NCBI GenBank assembly: GCA_000333855.2
Contig: CM007334.1
Span: 483,196-495,023 of the forward strand
Origin: Endotrypanum monterogeii
Taxonomy: Eukaryota > Euglenozoa > Kinetoplastea > Trypanosomatida > Trypanosomatidae
Direction of reading: 5' to 3'
DNA: 11,828 nucleotides
The position numbers and the translations under genes were made by a program. The notes under the pieces are model-generated. The model made no database searches. It was not told the DNA's origin and worked only from the letters and a program-made list of their open reading frames with translations. Positions 1 to 7,467 of this stretch are shown one piece after another. Positions within the stretch are counted from its first letter, which is position 1. The number at the start of each line of letters is the position of its first letter.

Positions 1-765
1 ATATATATATATATAAATAGTAAATATATATACATATACAGATGTAGCGGTATTTATTTTTTTTCACAATGCGGGTAAACAAACTGGTGCTCTTGCCGGC
101 GTCGGTGCCGCGGTTTCTACGCACATCCCTCTTTCTTCTCAGTGCATCGGCCACAGTACCTCTCCCTCGATTTTGCTTCACTCCAGGGACGATGCTGCTA
201 CTCACCCTTTCGTGGCTCAAGCGCCTCTATGCAAGGGCGTGTCGGCCACTCTACGAGGTTGTTCCCCCCCCCCCCCCCCCCACGACATCCAGACCCCGGA
301 GCAGTGGCGAGTGAGGAGTGGTCGTATATTTTTTATACTGTCACGCACAACTCTTCACGCCTTCTTCTCAGATGTGCGAGCCTGCTGCCGCCGTTGCGTC
401 TGCATCTGCGCCTATCGCTGCTGAAATGGTACACCACCCGGCGCTGAGCCACATTTCCCTTTTTTTTTGTTTGTTTGTTTACATCAGAGGAGTAAATGAC
501 TGGGATATCTAGGAGCGGCTAATATCATGCGCTTCTGCAATACATCATGATCCGGCCGCGCATGCATAGTTTTGCGGTGATGAGCACTGTCGTATCTTAA
601 TTTCTGTGAAGGCACATTTATAAGCAGGAGCTCTCTCTGCTCTTCATAGACGGTCTTCGGCGAACAGTCTGTAATTGTAAGGAAAAAAAGATGTGGGCCG
701 GCGGTCAAACACGGACAGCGACGTCCCTGCGTCTGCCGGCGCATCCCGAGGAGGCTCTCTACTGC
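1..765. other. Non-coding spacer, probably 3' UTR/intergenic of an upstream gene
   Basis: No convincing gene is seen. The stretch opens with a short (AT)n run (1-15), has a C18 homopolymer at 264-281 and a T-run followed by GTTT repeats at about 459-480. Open frames at 69-314, 142-447 and 173-424 overlap one another on the same strand and run through the C18 tract as poly-proline, which is what low-complexity spacer DNA gives by chance. The first of these starts with a hydrophobic, Leu-rich stretch that could mimic a signal peptide, but it has no domain and its codon pattern is unremarkable. As all genes in the window are on the plus strand, this is most simply the 3' flank of a gene left of the window. 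Confidence 0.55.
264..281. repeat. Poly-C homopolymer (C18)
   Basis: Eighteen consecutive C residues in the leading spacer. Such tracts are prone to length variation and to assembly error, and any frame crossing here is unreliable. Confidence 0.9.
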
Positions 766-1570
766 GCCTAGCCCCCCCCCCCCCCTCCCTCACGTGCTCC
801 CCTGCCCAGGACATTGACACACCTGGAAGTTGAGGCCCGCAATCTCACCCCCTGGCAACACCGGCGCACTGCAACGGAGCTCGGTGCCTCGGAAACGCGA
901 GTGTGGCGCGATCACACACTGCGGTACAGCTGGTGTGATGCAAGGGACATTCACTCAAGGTATGCTGATCTCCGGGGAGCCTTGGTGGCGGTCGAAGGAG
1001 GTATGGGGCGAGGCCCCAGTGCAAAGCACCACCTCGTGCAGTGTACGTGGGTGTGGTAAGCGCCCTGCGTCTCGGAAATGTGTCCTGGTAGATGGGTAGA
1101 AGACCCGTTAGGAATGCTTTCTTCGTGACGCTACCATGTTGTCCAGGCCCTCATGCGGTCAGTATCGCCACCGCCTCATAAAGCACTGTGCGCTTGGAGC
1201 CCTGTGGCGAGGAACGCGGTGTGTGTTCGTGGTGCACTGTCTGATGGGTGGCTCTTAGCCACAGCTAACCATGTTTTTGCTGGAGCTTGTTCTGCATGAG
1301 CGGCGCTTCACCTCCTTTGCACTTCCGCTAGGCCGGCACCTCCGTCTCCGCATTCGAGCAAGATGGTGCTGCACGGCGAGCGTAGGTGAAGGAGCGGTGC
1401 GCACACGTGCGTGCTTGACGTACCCCTGCATAGCGGTTCTGCGCCGACGCGATGGGCAAACCACGGAGGAACCCGTTGGACGTATCACCTGGTACCACGG
1501 GGGCGGAGGACGGGCCTATCGCGTGGATGCCAAATGTGGCTGTGGGAACATCGAGGTGCGTGAGTGAGGG
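766..1570 (+). mobile_element. Probable degenerate SIDER-type retroposon
   Basis: A GC-rich block lies between a C14 run (772-785) and an (AT)13 tract (1581-1606), in contrast with the AT-rich and T-rich spacer on both sides. It contains only short, competing open frames (814-1059, 830-1099, 1271-1567 on plus; 1255-1488 on minus) and no recognisable domain. The wording of several stretches, such as the GGGGAGCCTTGGTGGCGGTC segment near 975-994, the AAATGTGTCCTGGTAGATGG segment near 1077-1096 and the GTCTGATGGGTGGCTC segment near 1240-1255, matches my recollection of SIDER elements. These are short degenerate retroposons related to the ingi/DIRE clade, found in hundreds of copies in Leishmania 3' UTRs, where some promote mRNA decay. 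Orientation and ends are inferred; the block could be one longer element or a roughly 0.5-kb element plus flank. It was recognised by eye, not by alignment. Confidence 0.5.
772..785. repeat. Poly-C homopolymer (C14)
   Basis: Fourteen consecutive C residues at the left edge of the GC-rich SIDER-like block, followed by a C/T-rich stretch to about 810. Confidence 0.9.
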
Positions 1571-1580
1571 AGGTTTTGGG

Positions 1581-1606
1581 ATATATATATATATATATAT
1601 ATATAT
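1581..1606. repeat. (AT)13 microsatellite
   Basis: Perfect AT dinucleotide tract of 26 bases directly after the GC-rich block, followed by a T7 run. It marks the switch back to AT-rich spacer and may be the right boundary, or decayed tail region, of the SIDER-like element. Confidence 0.9.
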
Positions 1607-2320
1607 CTTTTTTTAAAATGCCGACATGAAGTGATCGATAGGAGGACATCGATGATCTGTTTTTCACGTGTTCAGATGTTCTTTGAATGTTTGCGTCCCG
1701 AAGGATGTTGTTAGCACACAGATACCGATATATAAAATGTTTACGTAGGTTCGCAAACATACACTCATATACAGACAGACACAAACCCGCACATACTTGA
1801 GGACACATGCAAAACAGAGCACATTCCCTTCTCAGCCCTCAAAAAAGTGCTGAATAACCATGTGATGCTGCGTTTCGTGCCGGGGAATGTTTGTATGTTT
1901 CTGTGTGGCTGATTGAATGTGGATCTCTCTCTCTGTGTGTGTGTTGCGTCTTCGAGAGTGTGTAAACCTTGTAAGCACACCCGGTGGGCCCTCACAGTGA
2001 CCGCTCTTGCGCGGAGCGAAAGAAAAGGGGGAATGGTGTTTCCATTTGTTCCGACACCATTCTTTCATTGTGTCCTGTACGGGATTCCTCAGCAACAGTG
2101 GGAGGAAGACAGGCGAAAACAAGGGCTGCTCAGAGAATATACACACGCACACATTATATATATGTATATTGTTTCATTCTTGTCGAGTGCCCTTATTTCT
2201 GACAATGCGAACAACGTTTTTTTTTATTTCTGCGGATCATTTCCACGTAACTCTTTCTCTAAAATGTTCTGTTTCTTTTTTCTTGCGCTGGTCACTTCTT
2301 GGACATGTGTATGGGCCGCT
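1607..2320. other. Spacer upstream of the NIF-domain gene
   Basis: No credible gene is seen. Overlapping open frames occur on both strands (for example 1913-2323 plus, 1832-2152 minus), but they are dominated by TG/CA and poly-T translation products rich in Cys, Phe and His. The last 110 bases become pyrimidine-rich and form the likely SL trans-splicing signal of the next gene. In trypanosomatids the poly(A) site of the upstream gene is set by that downstream signal, so it probably falls in this stretch, but it cannot be placed from sequence. Confidence 0.5.
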
Positions 2321-2323
2321 TAG
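2216..2323 (+). promoter_or_regulatory. Polypyrimidine tract and SL trans-splice acceptor of the NIF-domain gene
   Basis: A T-rich tract with a T11-like run near 2216 and a TTTCTTTTTTC core around 2270-2283 is followed, with no intervening AG, by an AG at 2322-2323. Using it would give a leader of about 127 nt, and there is no ATG between this AG and the chosen start at 2451. Further AGs at 2375-2376 (TTTCAG) and 2447-2448 (TTTCAG, two bases before the ATG) are possible alternative acceptors. The site is inferred from the known architecture of kinetoplastid trans-splicing signals. Confidence 0.55.
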
Positions 2324-2393
2324 GCGGTCACATTTATCCAAATTTGTGAGCTAAGCACTTAATCCAACGGTTTCAGTGTAGTCGAACAGACAA

Positions 2394-2399
<6 letters not shown>

Positions 2400-2428
<29 letters not shown>
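2400..2428. repeat. (AT)n microsatellite in the putative 5' UTR
   Basis: A 29-base alternating A/T tract, followed by a second, interrupted TA stretch to about 2442 and then TTTCAG. If the acceptor at 2323 is used, it lies inside the mature 5' UTR; if the AG at 2448 is used, it is removed. Confidence 0.9.
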
Positions 2429-2429
<1 letters not shown>

Positions 2430-2450
2430 CTATACATATATATTTCAGCT

Positions 2451-3284
2451 ATGCCCACATTGAAGCCCCTGCTTATCTTCGGCTTACGTGGCACTCTCGT
2501 GGAGCGTATTCATGCCCGCAACGTCCCAGAGGGTATGCCAGCACCTGACCTCACCGTAGGCATGGTAAAGGTCTGGCTCCGCCCTCACATGATGCAAGTT
2601 TTAAAGGACCTTCAGGCTCACTGCCGCCTAGCGATTTGGAGTTCTACTACAGCGCGCAACACACATCCTCTTGTGAGCGCAGTGTTTGAGTCGAACGCAA
2701 AGCTGCATGCCGGCACAGAATCGGAGACCACCATGCCCGATCGTTCCAAGCTTTCTGCAACGACATCGGCGAAGCAGGAGGCATCCAGTACTTCCTCGTT
2801 ATCCGCAGCCACCGAGGTTTCAGCGTCCGTCAGCAACGCTCGCAGTGGGCGGTTCGACAAAAAAAAGAGACCCGCTGCAGTCGATGCGGCTGTGGTGGGG
2901 GACATCGCTTCGGCAGCTAAAATCGATACGTTTCTACCGCAGCGTGTCCATCTCGAATTTGTCTGGACGCGCGAGCACACCCGCGTCGACGATTTTCGTC
3001 GTCTCAACGCCATTGCCAACGAGGACAGCCATGCCACTGTGAAAGACCTGTCGCAGGTGTTTGCCCACTTCCCGTCCATCGCCCAGCCGCAGAATACGGT
3101 GCTGATTGACGATACTCCCAGCAAGGCAAAAACGCACGCCTGCAACTTTTTGTGGCTGGACGGGTGTGAGGCCCTGCGCATCAGGGATGAGACGGGTCTT
3201 GTGCGTTTGCACGAGTTCGTGATGAAGGAGCTGCTGCCAGCAAAGGATGTCCGCGAGTTGTTGCCTCGCCGTATTCGTATCTGA
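2451..3284 (+). CDS. NIF/FCP1-SCP-like HAD domain protein, probable pseudophosphatase
   Basis: This 277-aa protein has the fold markers of the NLI-interacting-factor (FCP1/SCP) group of HAD phosphatases, which in other eukaryotes dephosphorylate the Pol II CTD and other phosphoproteins. Motif I is at residues 8-17 (L-I-F-G-L-R-G-T-L-V): the two aspartates of the family's DxDx(T/V) signature are replaced by Gly11 and Arg13, so nucleophile and acid/base are both absent. An arginine-proline segment (VWLRPHM, 41-47) fits the family's RPG region. Motif II is W-S-S-T (63-66), the lysine motif is VKDL (197-200, Lys198), and the last acidic motif is LIDDTPSKA (218-226, Asp220/Asp221). Residues about 78-165 form a Ser/Ala/Thr-rich insertion in the position of the cap, with a KKKR cluster (137-140) that may serve as a nuclear signal. 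No signal peptide or membrane segment is visible. The ATG at 2451 is the first after the likely acceptor. The domain call is firm; loss of catalysis is inferred. Trypanosomatid Pol II lacks the heptad CTD, so a CTD substrate should not be assumed. Confidence 0.88.
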   Translation: MPTLKPLLIFGLRGTLVERIHARNVPEGMPAPDLTVGMVKVWLRPHMMQVLKDLQAHCRLAIWSSTTARNTHPLVSAVFESNAKLHAGTESETTMPDRSKLSATTSAKQEASSTSSLSAATEVSASVSNARSGRFDKKKRPAAVDAAVVGDIASAAKIDTFLPQRVHLEFVWTREHTRVDDFRRLNAIANEDSHATVKDLSQVFAHFPSIAQPQNTVLIDDTPSKAKTHACNFLWLDGCEALRIRDETGLVRLHEFVMKELLPAKDVRELLPRRIRI

Positions 3285-3500
3285 AGCTCGTGCCTCTCTC
3301 TGTCTGTGATGGGGTGTATGTAGGTGCTATTGGTGGTCGTGAGTGAGAGGACTGTAAGCACATCTTATTTCCGTTTTGAGTATCTAAGATGACAGTGTTT
3401 GTAAGCTTTTGTGCACCTGCGTGTGCCTCAGCGTCTTTATCCGGGGTGCACGAAGCGAATCGCATTTGTCTTATCGTATATATATGTATTTGTTTAAGGG

Positions 3501-3504
<4 letters not shown>

Positions 3505-3530
<26 letters not shown>
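3505..3530. repeat. (TG)13 microsatellite
   Basis: Perfect TG dinucleotide tract of 26 bases about 220 bases after the stop codon of the NIF-domain gene, thus probably in its 3' UTR. Confidence 0.92.
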
Positions 3531-3531
<1 letters not shown>

Positions 3532-3577
3532 TTGTGTTATGCGATTACAGAGTGTTGACGAGTGAGAGACAGCGTGA

Positions 3578-4061
3578 GAGGGTGGCACAAATGAACAAGA
3601 GCAGACGCAATCAGCTATCATGGAGACATCGTTGGGGCAGCATCCGGTGCCGGGTGACATGAACGATAAGTTTCTGAATCCAAGGAAACACATGAAAAGG
3701 AAACAAAGCAAACTACTGTCACGCTGAAAAGCGTGAGCGTCGATGATGAGGAGAGAGTAGAGGATGAGGAGGGGGGGGGTGCACTGCACAGTACCTCGCC
3801 AGTAGGGTTGCCGTAATGGATCGCCCACTCGGGCTTACATCTTCGCAATGGATGTCTTTGCCGGTCGTGGGTGGAGACGGTTTCGCGTTCACTGATGGTT
3901 TTCTTTCGAATGAAAACGCATCCGTTCGCCCCCCTGCGCTTCTTTTCTCTTTATCCTTTATATCAGTCGTTCGTGTACCACGCCAGCGCTGTTGCTCCGT
4001 ATCGATAGTATTTTTTCGAAGGCCGATATTTCCTTCAACTGGAGGGGAGTGTTGCTCGTAA
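3578..4061 (+). pseudogene. Possible decayed reading frame (three frames in succession)
   Basis: Three plus-strand frames follow one another with coding-like composition. First, an ATG frame at 3620-3727 (35 aa, mixed composition with a basic Lys/Arg-rich end), open upstream to about 3578. Second, an overlapping frame open from 3670 to the TAA at 3814-3816, which gives Ser/Lys/Glu-rich sequence and then the acidic stretch DDEERVEDEE before a G9 run (3771-3779). Third, a frame through the G9 run with an ATG at 3816, overlapping the TAA, to the stop at 4059-4061; its early part is balanced in composition and its later part becomes Phe/Ser/Arg-rich like spacer. Loss or gain of a base in two places, one of them the G9 homopolymer, would connect them. 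I recognise no family. Chance is a serious alternative, and a G9 assembly error is another. Confidence 0.22.
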
Positions 4062-4194
4062 TCGGCTAGATTTTTTTTTGTTTGTTCCTCGTTCCCCAAA
4101 ACACAAGCTAAACATCGCACATATACAGACTTGCTGACTGACGCGCCTCACGATCACTTTGACCCTTTTCCACGACTGATAGCTGCTCCTTGTA

Positions 4195-4289
4195 ACTGTA
4201 GCCTCTTCACTTACTTCCCTCCCCTCCCCTCCCCTCGCTCCCTCCCCTCTGTTCCACCCACTCCGCATACCATTTGTACATTTGCCAAG
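4195..4289 (+). promoter_or_regulatory. Polypyrimidine tract and SL acceptor of the coiled-coil gene
   Basis: A strong C/T tract, including CCCCT tandem units at about 4216-4250, runs to about 4260 and is followed by the first AG at 4288-4289. The leader would be about 289 nt and contains no ATG before 4579. A second C/T-rich stretch (4321-4374) with AG at 4375-4376, and a third with AG at 4443-4444, are plausible alternative acceptors; all give the same first ATG. Confidence 0.6.
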
Positions 4290-4475
4290 AGAGTAGCTCT
4301 CCGTGCTGAACTATTTCACCGATCTCGCCGACCCCGTCTCGTCACCGCCTCTCCCTCCCTGTCGATTCTCGCTCAGCACTTCGCTCTCAGAAGTGTTGCG
4401 CAGGCGTGGCAGACCGACACCTTCCCACTTCCTTCCACTCTCAGTGCCAAGTTGTTCCTTCACGCCCCTCCACCA

Positions 4476-4476
<1 letters not shown>

Positions 4477-4506
<30 letters not shown>
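4477..4506. repeat. (CA)15 microsatellite in the putative 5' UTR
   Basis: Perfect CA dinucleotide tract of 30 bases, ending 72 bases before the ATG of the coiled-coil gene. It lies downstream of all the strong acceptor candidates, so it should be present in the mature mRNA leader. Confidence 0.92.
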
Positions 4507-4508
<2 letters not shown>

Positions 4509-4578
4509 ATCAGTCAGCTGAGAAAAGGGACGCTCTTGTTCAATTCCAAACTCAGCGGTAGCAGAGAACACAAAGCAA

Positions 4579-7467
4579 ATGTCAGTCGAGACGCAGGACC
4601 TCCCCGTGGAGATCGACCTGTCGAAGCTCATCGACATCGGTGTTACCTTTCGTCCTCTTCAGCTTACTATCAAGGATATCCTCCGGCGGCTTGCAGACCT
4701 TGAGAAAGAAAATGCCGTGCAGAACAAAGAAATCAAAGAGCTGACGGAGAACATGGCAAAACTCGAGGAGAAGAACGAATCCCTGGAGAAGGCGCAAAAC
4801 GAGTTGGCGGAAGCCTTTGCTGCCAGCAAAACTCCGATGCCCGCTGAGGAGACCGAAGGCAAAGACACAGTCGCTGATCACGCAGCTCTCTTAGAGGAAG
4901 TGTCTCTCCTTAACGAGGTACTTGGAGAGCTGCATGAGGACGCCGAGCGGAGTCGCCATACCATTGATGAAATATATGCCGCTCGAAAACATCGGGACAT
5001 TATTGCGAGGAAGGCGTCTGTTGCCCTGCGCCGCTCGTCGCTGAGCACCACCAGCAAGTCCGCCACTACCCTATCGGTGCACTCCCCCCGCCATGGCGTC
5101 AGTGGCTCGGGAGTCGTTCCCTCTACACGTCGCGTGACTGCTGGCAGTCTTGGCACTTCACAGAAGCAGGAGGACCTCCTCGAGACTTCAGGGGTATCTT
5201 TGCCATTGGGCGATATCGTCTTGAGCAAGGCGCACGAGGCGCTCGAGCTGATATCGGATCCACAGGAGTTTCTTGCGCAAGAACTCAGCGAGGGTAGTCC
5301 ACACCCAGGAGGCGATGAAGAAGGAGCGCGAGTTAGCAGCGGCGGGGCTCGTGCTCATGCATCGTGGAGCTCGGTGTCTGGATCACTTAGCGGTATTGCA
5401 CGGCCTCGTCGCAGTGTTTCGACTGTCGATGGTCCTCATGGGCCTCAGGCCCGCCGAGGAACCAGTGCCTCGAAGCGGCAGTCCACTGTGAGATCTCAAG
5501 AGGCCCGCACCTCCACTGTATTGTCCGAAGGAAAATCAACTTCGTCTCCCGCGTGGGCCGCGGCTACCGGTGGCGAGGAGGCCGGCGAACACCGTGAGGC
5601 TGCCGAGACCTCGACATCTGAGCAGCAGCAGCTACCGCACCGCACGAGCAGGCAAGAAGAAAAGCGTGTCGCAGAAAGCGCCGTACGTGGCACGTCTGCT
5701 CGCGGTGCTCCTAGTCCTAATACTAGCTCCGAAAAATCTTTGGCGGCAAGGCAGAAATCTCTCTGCAATATTCTCCGCCGTGACGGTGAGGATATCGCTT
5801 ACCTGAACCGTGTGGTGGCGGAAATTTTGGGAGAGATGAAGGGTCTTCATGACGCTGTTGACGTTCTGCGCATGGGCAAGGATGAGGAAGAGGAGGAGGA
5901 GATAGAGGAGGAGAAAGAGGAGGAGCGCCAAGTACCTGTCACGACTAGAGCGCCAGCGGATTCCCGCGATTTGGACGACATGCGCCGGAAATTTGCTCGC
6001 CTCGAGCGCGATCTCACAGCTGCCACAAAACGCGCTCGACAATCCGACGTGCAGCGTGAGGAGGACCTGAGCGACATCAAGAAGCAGCTTCGCGAGATGC
6101 GTGGTCTTACAGACGATGACGCAAACGCCTTGCGCTCCATTGAGGGGTTTGGCGACCGCATGCGCCGTCTTGAAGAGCGCGTGGCCGCGTTAGAGGCTGC
6201 ACAAGGCGTAATGCAAGAGCAATTTTCGAACATACTGGCAGTCGGCGACAGCACTGGGGACGGCACCGTTCCAGAAGTGAATGCCTTGCAGTTTGCAGCG
6301 CTTCAGGGCACTGTCAAGGCGCTCGAGAAGCAGCTTGCCGGGCTGATGGTTAGCAATGAAGACCAGCGTGACTGGACAGAGGACATTGGAAAGATAAACG
6401 ATGCCTTACGAGCTGTGGAGCTCAATCTCGAGTCGGCGCAAGACCGCCTGGTGCGCTTGGGCAAAGAGGCGAATCGCCTCAACGTCGAAAAGGCTGACCG
6501 CACCGAGTTGCCGGAGCCGGTCATTCACTCAAAGACGGAGGGTGGGGATGCCGGAGATGCAGCGGGTAATGCCGGACTTGCTTCGCGCCTCTCGCGCGCT
6601 GAGGCGGACATCGAACGGCTCAAGGAGATGAAGGCAGACAGAACGGCTCTTCACGTGCTGCGTGATGAGCTTGAGTCCTTGCGAAAGCTTATGGATCAGT
6701 TGGGCGAGCAGCGTGATGAGAGCGCGGACCTCGACGGCAAGGACCTTGACAATACAGGGGCGCAAACAGATGTGGAGAGCATGCTCCGTGAGCTCCAGGG
6801 AGAGGTGAGTGCGCTGAAGGAGGGGGACACCACGCGCTTGGGCGGCGGATTGACGAGCGAGGATTGCAGAGAAATGTTAGAGCGCATCGAACGTTTGGAG
6901 AATTGCAAAGCTGACGGGACCCTTGTGGCGAACAAGGCGGAGCGCGACTACGTCGAAAATGCGCTGGAGCGGCTGATGCGCGAGGTGGAGCAAGTTCTGA
7001 ACGCGACTAATGCGGGCCTCATCGACACCCTAGAGAAGTCGCTCGGCATCTTGCGCGACACGATTGATGGCAAGGCGACTAAGCAGGATGTCGCGAAATT
7101 GCAAGGCTGGATGGCAGAATCGAACCTTAGCGGCGGCGGCGGTGCTGGGGTACCAGATGGTTTGACTGGGTTCAAGGGCTTCCGCTGTCTTGGCTGCAAT
7201 CGACCCATGGACAGCATGCGGCCTCGAACACTAGCTGCGCCCATGTCTCCCTTTCTGAACCGGAATCCGCAGAACCACCCTCAAGACCACGTAACTCGTA
7301 CCATCCAGCAACAGCAGGCGCCACTACGCGCAGGCAGCGGCGTCGTCGGAGGCCCAGCTACCGCCCTTGGCCCTACCGTCTCCTCTTCCCAAGCTCTCGG
7401 TGGCGTAGACGGGGTATACCAGCGTGGCACCAATAGCGAACCGCTGCCTCCGATAGAACCTATGTAA
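4579..7467 (+). CDS. DUF4795/QRICH2-like coiled-coil protein
   Basis: A 962-aa, mostly helical protein. Residues 10-44 form a compact N-terminal segment leading into a coiled coil (about 31-84, Leu-rich heptads with Lys/Glu). Residues about 150-390 are Ser/Thr/Gly/Ala-rich and likely disordered. Residues 391-434 are helical, followed by an acidic run of mostly Glu (about 435-450). Residues 455-850 form long coiled coils broken by short loops. A Gly-rich hinge (851-860) precedes F-R-C-L-G-C-N-R-P (868-876), with Cys870 and Cys873 as a CxxC pair, then a Pro/Gln/Gly-rich tail ending PLPPIEPM. A coiled coil followed by a CxxC-(D/N)-R-P motif is, from memory, the mark of the DUF4795 family. Its human member QRICH2 is needed for sperm flagellum structure, so a flagellar or axonemal role is a reasonable inference here. 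No membrane segment or signal peptide is visible. ATG 4579 is the first after the leader signals. The structural description is firm; the family name is less certain. Confidence 0.85.
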   Translation: MSVETQDLPVEIDLSKLIDIGVTFRPLQLTIKDILRRLADLEKENAVQNKEIKELTENMAKLEEKNESLEKAQNELAEAFAASKTPMPAEETEGKDTVADHAALLEEVSLLNEVLGELHEDAERSRHTIDEIYAARKHRDIIARKASVALRRSSLSTTSKSATTLSVHSPRHGVSGSGVVPSTRRVTAGSLGTSQKQEDLLETSGVSLPLGDIVLSKAHEALELISDPQEFLAQELSEGSPHPGGDEEGARVSSGGARAHASWSSVSGSLSGIARPRRSVSTVDGPHGPQARRGTSASKRQSTVRSQEARTSTVLSEGKSTSSPAWAAATGGEEAGEHREAAETSTSEQQQLPHRTSRQEEKRVAESAVRGTSARGAPSPNTSSEKSLAARQKSLCNILRRDGEDIAYLNRVVAEILGEMKGLHDAVDVLRMGKDEEEEEEIEEEKEEERQVPVTTRAPADSRDLDDMRRKFARLERDLTAATKRARQSDVQREEDLSDIKKQLREMRGLTDDDANALRSIEGFGDRMRRLEERVAALEAAQGVMQEQFSNILAVGDSTGDGTVPEVNALQFAALQGTVKALEKQLAGLMVSNEDQRDWTEDIGKINDALRAVELNLESAQDRLVRLGKEANRLNVEKADRTELPEPVIHSKTEGGDAGDAAGNAGLASRLSRAEADIERLKEMKADRTALHVLRDELESLRKLMDQLGEQRDESADLDGKDLDNTGAQTDVESMLRELQGEVSALKEGDTTRLGGGLTSEDCREMLERIERLENCKADGTLVANKAERDYVENALERLMREVEQVLNATNAGLIDTLEKSLGILRDTIDGKATKQDVAKLQGWMAESNLSGGGGAGVPDGLTGFKGFRCLGCNRPMDSMRPRTLAAPMSPFLNRNPQNHPQDHVTRTIQQQQAPLRAGSGVVGGPATALGPTVSSSQALGGVDGVYQRGTNSEPLPPIEPM

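Larger units (their letters stand above)
3285..4194. other. Spacer: 3' UTR of the NIF-domain gene and intergenic DNA
   Basis: This stretch holds a (TG)13 tract at 3505-3530 and a TA/TG-rich segment near 3475-3490, but no intact gene. A chain of short plus-strand frames from about 3578 to 4061 looks more coding-like than the rest and is listed separately. Minus-strand frames at 3181-3828 and 3719-4120 overlap it; the first is built largely on the TG tract read as Thr-His repeats and on the antisense of the NIF gene. The poly(A) site of the NIF mRNA should lie here, upstream of the acceptor near 4289. Confidence 0.5.

Noticed and set aside
69..314. 81-codon ATG ORF with a signal-peptide-like N-terminus
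   Set aside because: It overlaps two other open frames on the same strand, crosses the C18 tract as poly-proline and has no recognisable mature domain; too weak to call.
1271..1567. 98-codon plus-strand ORF starting with ATG in the GC-rich block
   Set aside because: It is Arg-rich with no domain, is overlapped by an open minus-strand frame (1255-1488), and lies inside the SIDER-like block; best explained as chance in GC-rich DNA.
1913..2323. 136-codon plus-strand ORF
   Set aside because: Starts without a canonical ATG context, has Cys-Val and Phe-rich strings from TG and poly-T tracts, and runs through the trans-splice signal of the next gene.
2618..3361. 247-codon minus-strand ORF
   Set aside because: Antisense shadow of the NIF-domain gene, whose domain motifs are clear on the plus strand.
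3181..3828. 215-codon minus-strand ORF
   Set aside because: Contains Thr-His repeats from the (TG)13 tract and the antisense end of the NIF gene; no domain.
4131..4703. 190-codon plus-strand ORF overlapping the start of the coiled-coil gene
   Set aside because: Does not start with ATG and translates the pyrimidine tract and (CA)15 into Pro/Ser/Leu and Thr-His repeats; it is leader sequence.
5632..6266. Minus-strand Ser/Arg-rich ORFs in the coiled-coil gene
   Set aside because: Antisense of GAG/GAA-rich coding sequence always yields Ser/Leu-rich open frames; there is no independent support.
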